Shown: one piece after another, positions 42,521 to 48,277 of the stretch | Numbering within the stretch: position 1 is the stretch's first letter | Layout: every line of letters starts with the position of its first letter | Assembly (NCBI RefSeq): GCF_021245735.1 | Contig: NZ_JAJISB010000005.1 | Location: 1-48,277, forward strand | Direction of reading: 5' to 3' | From: Brevibacillus daliensis | Lineage (GTDB): Bacteria > Bacillota > Bacilli > Brevibacillales > Brevibacillaceae | Length of the DNA: 48,277 nucleotides | Notes under the pieces: model-generated | Told to the model about the DNA's origin: nothing | Databases searched by the model: none | Seen by the model: only the letters and a program-made list of their open reading frames with translations | Translations under genes and position numbers: made by a program

Positions 42521-44692
42521 TTCAATTATAAGGGAAGATCCATTAGCGACAGGAAGTTGAATCGTAATTGTAGTACCTTTTCCTACCTGGCTCTCGATGA
42601 TCATATTGCCATGATGTTCTTTTATTATTTTGTAGGTGATCATGAGACCAAGTCCTGTTCCTTTATTCTTTGTTGTTACAAAAGGTTGGCCTAATTGAGG
42701 GATTAGCTCTTCTGATATTCCACACCCCTGGTCAATCACTTGAATCACGACATGCTCCTTAAGCAGCTTCACCTCGATACAAATAGTTCCGCCATCTTCC
42801 ATTGCTTCCAATGCGTTTTTTAATAAATTGATAAAAACTTGTTTAAGCTGGTTTTCTTCACAATTTATGTAGATATCATGCTCTGGAAAAGAGAGCGTAA
42901 CCTGTAAGTTTTTAATGATTGCCTGTGTTTGGAGCAACATGACGACACTGTCTAACAGGTGTTCCAGGTTTCTGGGTTGAAGACTAAGTGCTTGTGGTTT
43001 GGACAGAACTAATAATTCACTTACGATTAGGTTGATTCGATCCAATTCAGTTAGCATGATTTGAAAATAAGGCTGGTAATCATTAATGGAAGAACGAAGT
43101 AATTGGACAAAACCACGTAAGGCAGCAAGGGGGTTACGAATTTCATGAGCGACCCCAGCAGCTAGTTGACCGATAGCTGATAATTTTTCTGAATTAAGTA
43201 ATAATTGTTCTGTTTCTTTTCTTTCCGTTATATCCCTGGCGATTGTGGCTAGTCCCACGATATTTCCTATTGCATCATGAATATGTGAAATACTGATGCT
43301 GACATAGATTTTACTACCATCTTTTCTTTCCTGGATCGTTTCATATGAGGTAATCAGATCCTTAATTTGTCTGTCGTGATTAACATGAATCATCTGTTGA
43401 AAAGCATTCGAGAAAAATTCATACAGGGGTCGTCCAATTACTTCTTCCTCTGACCATCCATATATCGATTTAAATGCTTTATTTATTCGGAGAATTGTTC
43501 CCTTCAAGTCAATAACATATATGGCATCATTTGTGTTAGTAAACAAGGATTCTAAGAGGTCTTTGGTAGCACGTAATTCTTCTTCTGCTTTCTTTCGCTC
43601 TGTAATATCTACGCAAGAACCGACAACTTCCACGACCTCATTATGCTTGGTGATTGGTCGTAGTGATGCGACGTAGCAAACCCCCATGGCATTTGCTTCG
43701 TACGTGACGTTTTCTCCTTGCCATGCTTTTTCGTAATACTGGCGTTTGTTCGACATGTAGGGGAGTAAATCGTGACTTCGTCTTCCTATCATGTATTCTG
43801 GAGTTAACCCAAGTCGATACAGTAATTCACCGCTTGCCATTGTGTAGATAAATTCATCTTTGATCTTCTTAAACTTGAAGGTCATTCCTTCTTGTTCTTG
43901 CAAGGTGATCTTGAGATCTTGTTGTGCCAATAAGAGTGCATGTTCTGTCTGCTTTTGTTCAGTATTGTCATCACCGAGAAAGTAAGCGCCCATAATCTGA
44001 TTGTCGAAGATTTTTGGGAATACAGCTAAATAAAGCTGAATTTTCCGACTATCTTTAGGGCAAAAAGACGTTTCTAATCGATAATGGCCTCCGTGTAAGA
44101 TTCTTCGAAATCGCAGTTTTTCAGCTTCTGCCTCATCTTTTTCTTCAAGGTGAAGGAGTGAGGTATAAGGGCGGCCTATTAATTCTTCTTTCGTATATCC
44201 GAGTACAAGCTCGGCAGATGGATTTACATTGTTGATACGACCATGCAAGTCAGTTGAAAACACAACAAATGGATTTTGTTCAAATAAGGATTGATAAGCA
44301 TCATTTGCTTTCCCCTGCTTATTCTCAATATATAAATATAGAAGCTGGGGATTACAACCCAAAAGAGAAATGGTTTGAATCTGCACAGGAAAGCTTTTAC
44401 CATCTCGATGTAACCCAATCCATTCCACATTCTTGATTTGAGCATGACCATATTCAATTGGTGTCGCAGAACTGTGGAATAAAGCTTCAAAGGATGAGCC
44501 ATGGATGGCTGGGAATAGCAGCGGGATATCCTTACCTATAATCTCATCTTCCGAATAGCCAAACATGTTACAAGCTGCTTGGTTAGAGCTGACTATATGG
44601 CCAGAGACAGTGGCGCTTAGAATTCCCAGCGGTGCTTGATTTACAAGCGATTGAAATACAGAAGAATCATTAGAAAAAGAAAAATTTCTCAT
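42518..44692 (-). CDS. PAS-domain sensor histidine kinase, sporulation-kinase type (2)
   Basis: A 724-residue cytosolic kinase. Four PAS-like domains lie at about 10-120, 135-245, 265-375 and 385-490; the sequences GRPYTSLLHLEEKDEAEAE and VVGSCVDITERKKAEEEL mark the ends of two. HisKA has GVAHEIRNPLAALRGFVQLL (about 520), and the ATPase domain has NLLKNALEAMEDGG, DQGCGI and GTGLGLMITYK. It is strongly similar to the 603-residue neighbour from the H-box onward, a tandem duplication with diverged sensors. The start ATG has a moderate AGGCAGG site. No cognate regulator is nearby. Confidence 0.9.
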   Translation of the reverse strand: MRNFSFSNDSSVFQSLVNQAPLGILSATVSGHIVSSNQAACNMFGYSEDEIIGKDIPLLFPAIHGSSFEALFHSSATPIEYGHAQIKNVEWIGLHRDGKSFPVQIQTISLLGCNPQLLYLYIENKQGKANDAYQSLFEQNPFVVFSTDLHGRINNVNPSAELVLGYTKEELIGRPYTSLLHLEEKDEAEAEKLRFRRILHGGHYRLETSFCPKDSRKIQLYLAVFPKIFDNQIMGAYFLGDDNTEQKQTEHALLLAQQDLKITLQEQEGMTFKFKKIKDEFIYTMASGELLYRLGLTPEYMIGRRSHDLLPYMSNKRQYYEKAWQGENVTYEANAMGVCYVASLRPITKHNEVVEVVGSCVDITERKKAEEELRATKDLLESLFTNTNDAIYVIDLKGTILRINKAFKSIYGWSEEEVIGRPLYEFFSNAFQQMIHVNHDRQIKDLITSYETIQERKDGSKIYVSISISHIHDAIGNIVGLATIARDITERKETEQLLLNSEKLSAIGQLAAGVAHEIRNPLAALRGFVQLLRSSINDYQPYFQIMLTELDRINLIVSELLVLSKPQALSLQPRNLEHLLDSVVMLLQTQAIIKNLQVTLSFPEHDIYINCEENQLKQVFINLLKNALEAMEDGGTICIEVKLLKEHVVIQVIDQGCGISEELIPQLGQPFVTTKNKGTGLGLMITYKIIKEHHGNMIIESQVGKGTTITIQLPVANGSSLIIE

Positions 44693-44788
44693 AGGATGAA
44701 TGACCTGCCTCGCTTTAGGTATTCATGTCATCTGTAATTTCTGGATGGTGCATTATAAAAAATTTTTATGTAGATACATAAAAAAAAG

Positions 44789-45136
44789 TTATAAGTTAGA
44801 TATTTCGAGAGGAAGTGAAAATTCTCCTTTATTATCAGCAAGAAAGGGGACTTTTTTTATAACAGCGTTTAGGTTCAATGGTCCGTAAATATGAGGGTAG
44901 AGCTGTCCATTTTTTGCAGGTTCATATTTTAGTTCTGCCTCTAGTTTGTCTGGGTCAATAACAAGGAGTAATAACTCTTTATGCCCTTTGTACAGACGAT
45001 TAGCTACTGCTGTTACTTGTTCAATAGTAGAACAATGAATAAACCCTTCTTCTACCAAGGAAGGATGGAGAAGTACGCCTGCTTTTTCTGCTTCATTCCA
45101 CATATCATTTGTGGAGATTTTTACAATGGTAGTCAT
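44789..45136 (-). CDS. DUF952 family protein
   Basis: A 115-residue cytosolic protein of the DUF952 family: IVKISTNDMWNEAEKAGVL, then EEGFIHCSTIEQVTAVANRL, LLLLVIDPDKLEAELKYEP and the near-invariant FPHIYGPLN-type stretch YPHIYGPLNLNAVIKKVPF. The fold resembles ADP-ribose-handling ART-like domains, but no activity is established. It stands alone; AAGGGG lies before the start. The 309 bases between it and the acyl-CoA ligase hold a cre-like site. Confidence 0.88.
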   Translation of the reverse strand: MTTIVKISTNDMWNEAEKAGVLLHPSLVEEGFIHCSTIEQVTAVANRLYKGHKELLLLVIDPDKLEAELKYEPAKNGQLYPHIYGPLNLNAVIKKVPFLADNKGEFSLPLEISNL

Positions 45137-45361
45137 CTGATTTATCCCCTTGTTGTTGTAATTAGAAAAAAGCTTCTATATTGGGAAGCTACTCTATTGC
45201 TGAGGTGATCGAAAAGTATTCTCATTTAATAAAATGATAGGTGTATTCATATTACCATACTTACTTATAAAAAGTGACTATTATTAATTGCATGTAAAAT
45301 GGAATTATCCAGTTGGTTAGAAAAGGAGAAGAGATCATATATATAGAAATAATAGAGATCA

Positions 45362-45375
45362 AGAAAGCGTTTTCG
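45362..45375. promoter_or_regulatory. cre-like site (CcpA) before the acyl-CoA synthetase gene
   Basis: AGAAAGCGTTTTCG differs from the ideal TGAAAGCGTTTTCA only in its first and last base. It lies 70 bases before the start codon. Confidence 0.5.
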
Positions 45376-45445
45376 AAAAGGCGGTATGGTCAGCATGAAC
45401 AACTCCGGTCCGAGATTGAAATATATTTCGCAGGAGGAATGTACC

Positions 45446-47083
45446 ATGATGAACACTCAGTTAACGCTAAGACCAATGATGGAGCGAGCAGAAAGATTAT
45501 TTAGTAAGAAACAAGTAATCTCACGGACTGCAACAGGCATCTATCGCTTCACCTATCAGGAAATCGGTAATCGGACACGTCGATTGGCCAGTGCACTGGA
45601 TAAGCTTGGAGTCAAGCGAGGAGATAGGGTAGGAACACTTGCCTGGAACGATCATCGTCATTTGGAAGCTTACTTTGCTATACCAAGCATAGGTGCTGTA
45701 CTTCATACGATTAATATCCGTCTATCACCTGAGCATCTTCTCTATATCATTAACCATGCGGAGGATCAGGTTCTGCTGTTTGATGAAGAATTTTTACCTT
45801 TTGTCGAAAAATTGAAAGCTCATCTTCCCACCGTTCGTGCTTTTGTCATGATGACAGACCATGAAGAATTACCCCCAACCTCTGTAGAGAACCTCCACTC
45901 TTATGAAAAACTACTTCAAGAAGCAGACCCAAATTTCCAGTATCCTGATGACATTTTAGAAACAGATCCGGCAGGTATGTGCTATACGTCTGCAACTACA
46001 GGAAATCCAAAAGGCGTTGTGTACACGCATAGAGGCATTGTTCTTCATTCAATGGCAGCAGGACTTGCAGATACATTGGGCCTGTCTGAAAAAGATACAG
46101 CATTACCTGTTGTACCCATGTTTCATGTAAATGCCTGGGGATTTCCTTTTGCTGCGACATGGTTTGGATGCACACAGGTATTACCGGGGCCTCGATTTAC
46201 TCCGCAGATTTTGGCTGAACTAATTGAAACTGAAAAAGTTACGATAACAGCAGGAGTTCCTACGATTTGGTTAGGACTGCTTCAAGAACTGAATAAAGGT
46301 CGATATAACACCTCCAGCCTGCGAGCTGTCGTTAGTGGAGGTTCTCCATCCCCTCGCAGTTTGATTGCTGCTTATCGTCAAAAACATAACATTCCGTTTT
46401 ATGTTGCTTACGGTATGACGGAAACAAGCCCACTTGTCACTTGCTCGAAATTGAAAGGTCATATGGAAGAGACGCTTTCTGATGAAGAGCAATTACATTA
46501 CTTAGAAAAGCAGGGCTGGGTCGTACCAGGTTTGGAAATTAAAATTCTTGGGCCGAATGGTGAAGTAAAAGCAGATGGAGAAGAAATGGGCGAACTGCTA
46601 ATTCGAGGTCCTTGGATTGCTGATAGTTACTATAAGGATGAACGAACGGAAGAAGCATTTAAGGATGGATGGTTATATACAGGAGACGTAGTTACGATTG
46701 ATGAAGAAGGGTATGTCAAACTAGTGGACCGAACGAAAGATCTAATCAAGAGTGGTGGGGAGTGGATCTCTTCTGTTGATCTGGAAAACGCCTTGATGGG
46801 TCACGAAGCTATTTTAGAAGCTTCTTGTGTAGCTGTTCCACATCCTGAATGGGGTGAGAGACCTGTAGCTTGCGTGGTTGTTAAAGAGGGGTATGATGGC
46901 ATAGTTACGAAAGAAGAGTTACTAGCTTTTCTTGAACCGCAATTTGCAAAATGGTGGTTACCCGATGATGTCTTGTTTATGGAGGAAATTCCGAAGACAT
47001 CAGTGGGTAAGTTCTTAAAACGGGCATTACGAGATCAAGTGACCGAATATTATGCAAAAAAACCTCAAGGTACAAAGGAGTAA
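45446..47083 (+). CDS. fatty-acyl-CoA synthetase (AMP-binding enzyme)
   Basis: About 545 residues of the ANL adenylating family. It activates a fatty acid with ATP and joins it to CoA. The P-loop reads YTSATTGNPKGVVYTHR, the second motif VAYGMTETSPL, the hinge VDRTKDLIKSGGEWISS and the catalytic Lys KTSVGKFLKR near the end. This matches medium/long-chain FadD-type enzymes of Bacilli. ATG 45446 follows AGGAGG by eight bases; the upstream in-frame ATG 45386 does not. It is joined to a GNAT gene five bases downstream. A cre-like site suggests carbon repression. Confidence 0.93.
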   Translation: MMNTQLTLRPMMERAERLFSKKQVISRTATGIYRFTYQEIGNRTRRLASALDKLGVKRGDRVGTLAWNDHRHLEAYFAIPSIGAVLHTINIRLSPEHLLYIINHAEDQVLLFDEEFLPFVEKLKAHLPTVRAFVMMTDHEELPPTSVENLHSYEKLLQEADPNFQYPDDILETDPAGMCYTSATTGNPKGVVYTHRGIVLHSMAAGLADTLGLSEKDTALPVVPMFHVNAWGFPFAATWFGCTQVLPGPRFTPQILAELIETEKVTITAGVPTIWLGLLQELNKGRYNTSSLRAVVSGGSPSPRSLIAAYRQKHNIPFYVAYGMTETSPLVTCSKLKGHMEETLSDEEQLHYLEKQGWVVPGLEIKILGPNGEVKADGEEMGELLIRGPWIADSYYKDERTEEAFKDGWLYTGDVVTIDEEGYVKLVDRTKDLIKSGGEWISSVDLENALMGHEAILEASCVAVPHPEWGERPVACVVVKEGYDGIVTKEELLAFLEPQFAKWWLPDDVLFMEEIPKTSVGKFLKRALRDQVTEYYAKKPQGTKE

Positions 47084-47088
47084 TTAGA

Positions 47089-47976
47089 ATGTTCACGTAC
47101 AAAAGAATGCACCAGATACCACTAGAAGAGGTCGTACAAATCTGGAACGAGTGTTTTAGTGGATATATAGTGAATATAAAAATGGATGTAGAGATTTTTG
47201 TTAAGAGGCTTGCAAGAGAAGATATGTCGCTTCCACATTCAATAGTTGCTTATGCGAATGATGAGCCGATTGGTTTTGTTGCTACAGGGATTCGTACTAT
47301 CCAAGGTAAGACAAATGTCTGGAATGCAGGAACAGCAATCAAGCCTGAGTGGAGAGGCAAAGGGGTAGGAAAAGAATTAATTAAAGAAATGGTTGCAATC
47401 TATAAGAAATTGGAAGCGGATCATGCTACACTTGAGGCAATAGTGGGAAATGATGCTGCGATTCGTCTTTATGAAAAAATGGGATATAAGCATTTCGGAA
47501 GGATGGTAATCTACGAGCATAAAGAGTGGCAAGATCTATCTGAAGAAGCTAGCTTGACCGATTTTATCTGTAGACGAGGTCTTGCAAAAGAGGTGCTTCA
47601 CCTAAATGGATATCAAGAATGCTCTCCATGGCAGTTGCAATCTGTGGGGTTAACTGATGGTGAATCAATTATTCTTGAATCCCCTGAAGGAAAATGGATC
47701 GGATACGCTTTGTTCCGTAGAAGATTCGATGGAACAGGAAAAACAGTCGGGATAACGTTACTACAATGTCGGACCAATTCCGAGTGTGACAAAGAGACTG
47801 CACTACTAGCAGGGAAGGAACTGTTTCAACAAGTTTTCATGTGGAGTGAAAAGGATATAGAGAGAGGCATTCTCTCCTTTGTTGAGGAAGAAGCGATTGC
47901 AAATGAGTTGGCAAGGCAATCAGGGTTTCGGATACGGCTAGAACAAGTATGTATGGAGTATCCTATAACCAAATAA
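47089..47976 (+). CDS. GNAT family N-acetyltransferase
   Basis: A 295-residue protein. The first half (about 1-145) is a clear GNAT domain: the acetyl-CoA loop is in KPEWRGKGVGKELIKEMV (about 84) and NDAAIRLYEKMGYKHFG (about 123) follows. The second half (about 150-295) looks like a degenerate second GNAT domain (WIGYALFRRR), as in several Bacillus two-domain acetyltransferases. The substrate is unknown. The ATG follows AAAGGAG and lies five bases after the acyl-CoA synthetase, so the two are cotranscribed. Confidence 0.85.
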   Translation: MFTYKRMHQIPLEEVVQIWNECFSGYIVNIKMDVEIFVKRLAREDMSLPHSIVAYANDEPIGFVATGIRTIQGKTNVWNAGTAIKPEWRGKGVGKELIKEMVAIYKKLEADHATLEAIVGNDAAIRLYEKMGYKHFGRMVIYEHKEWQDLSEEASLTDFICRRGLAKEVLHLNGYQECSPWQLQSVGLTDGESIILESPEGKWIGYALFRRRFDGTGKTVGITLLQCRTNSECDKETALLAGKELFQQVFMWSEKDIERGILSFVEEEAIANELARQSGFRIRLEQVCMEYPITK

Positions 47977-47981
47977 ATGGA

Positions 47982-48016
47982 TTGGGGAGATGAGGGATTT
48001 TTCTGCATCTCCCCAA
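47982..48016 (+). terminator. probable terminator before the rRNA operon
   Basis: TTGGGGAGATG pairs with CATCTCCCCAA, a strong 11-bp stem. The T run after it is poor. Confidence 0.65.
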
Positions 48017-48042
48017 ATGAGTTAAATGGAAAATTTTTCAGG

Positions 48043-48072
48043 TTGCATCTAGTTTGCGTGGCGTGGTAAGAT
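48043..48072 (+). promoter_or_regulatory. rRNA operon promoter P1 (candidate)
   Basis: TTGCAT (48043-48048), 18 bases, TAAGAT (48067-48072). It lies about 106 bases upstream of the stronger P2. Confidence 0.45.
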
Positions 48073-48149
48073 GCTTAAGTCGCCTCAAAACGGGCGGTGA
48101 AAGTTAAAAATGTTAAAGAGTTTCTAACTAACTTTTTCAAAAAAAGATG

Positions 48150-48178
48150 TTGACTCTGAAAACGAAATCTGCTAGAAT
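48150..48178 (+). promoter_or_regulatory. rRNA operon promoter P2
   Basis: TTGACT (48150-48155), a 17-base spacer and TAGAAT (48173-48178), with an A-rich UP-like tract just before it. Confidence 0.8.
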
Positions 48179-48277
48179 TAATTCTTGTCGGCAGCGAACG
48201 AAGCTGACTGAGAGTGAAAGAAATTCAAGATTTGTACTTTGAAAACTGAACAGTGAAATGTTTGAATGAATCAATAG
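48179..48277 (+). other. leader of a ribosomal RNA operon (16S gene beyond the window)
   Basis: The leader contains the stretch around ACTTTGAAAACTGAACAGTGAA that is typical of Bacillus-group pre-16S leaders and rRNA spacers. No part of mature 16S is seen. The assignment rests on this motif and the tandem promoters. Confidence 0.7.

Noticed and set aside
45313-45504. Short frame before the acyl-CoA synthetase
   Set aside because: It overlaps the real start in another frame and has no matching start codon after the nearby AAAAGGAG.
1-48277. CRISPR array, tRNA genes, prophage or defence island
   Set aside because: I saw no regular spacer repeats, no cloverleaf-like sequence and no phage, nuclease or toxin genes.

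Overview
The window comes from a low-GC, Gram-positive, endospore-forming bacterium. The evidence is coproheme decarboxylase HemQ, GlcT/RAT antitermination, a Spo0E-like phosphatase, two PAS sporulation-type histidine kinases, strong AGGAGG-type ribosome binding sites and Bacillus-style tandem rRNA promoters. Gene content and codon style suggest the Brevibacillus/Paenibacillus group, most likely Brevibacillus. That genus call is inference. Most of the window is ordinary chromosome. There is no prophage, transposase or CRISPR array, and no complete RNA gene.

Layout. 0-7.4 kb: a Nudix hydrolase, an orphan oligopeptide-binding lipoprotein (minus strand), coaA, hemQ, aspA, an amputated aspartate racemase remnant, and a glutathione peroxidase preceded by a PerR-like box. 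7.7-11.8 kb: histidine degradation genes hutG-hutU-hutI, without hutH or hutP. 11.8-16.1 kb: a PTS/amino-sugar cluster (glcT-type antiterminator, IIA, nagB, N-acetylglucosamine-type EIICB) with two RAT antiterminator/terminator units and three stacked palindromes. 16.2-20.3 kb: cutC, an LpdD-like small protein, a membrane acyltransferase and a YfcC-type carrier. 20.4-22.5 kb: the pseudouridine catabolic pair psuK-psuG (minus), in which the kinase carries an N-terminal DNA-binding domain. 22.6-27.2 kb: an unknown secreted protein, a HAD phosphatase, a SIMPL protein, an aromatic acid exporter-like protein and a CotS-like kinase. 27.3-29.2 kb: a GntR-ABC-permease operon (minus) whose promoter lies inside a 31-bp palindrome. 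29.4-35.6 kb: a DUF3870 gene and a complete oligopeptide ABC importer in the order B-C-D-A-F. 35.7-37.8 kb: a TetR regulator with its operator, and a doubly broken MFS drug pump. 37.8-38.3 kb: non-coding DNA rich in inverted and dispersed repeats. 38.3-45.1 kb: a YiiX-like cysteine hydrolase, a Spo0E-like protein, a SurA-N protein, two paralogous PAS histidine kinases and a DUF952 protein. 45.4-48.0 kb: an acyl-CoA synthetase and a GNAT acetyltransferase. The window ends in the promoter and leader of a ribosomal RNA operon; the 16S gene would begin beyond the end.

How the genes work together. The hut genes turn urocanate into glutamate and formamide; histidase must be encoded elsewhere. The antiterminator, IIA, NagB and EIICB form a self-contained uptake and entry route for N-acetylglucosamine, except that nagA is absent. 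PsuK and PsuG salvage pseudouridine. OppBCDF with its lipoprotein imports peptides, and the distant second lipoprotein may share that translocator. The two kinases and the Spo0E-like phosphatase would act on the same sporulation phosphorelay in opposite directions.

The most interesting unexplained signals are the palindrome trio before the IIA gene, the serial antitermination gates, the dispersed non-coding repeats shared between 7.5 kb and 38 kb, and several self-regulating promoter/operator layouts. I found no clearly new multi-gene system. Gaps over 300 bases are covered by the promoter, terminator and repeat entries.
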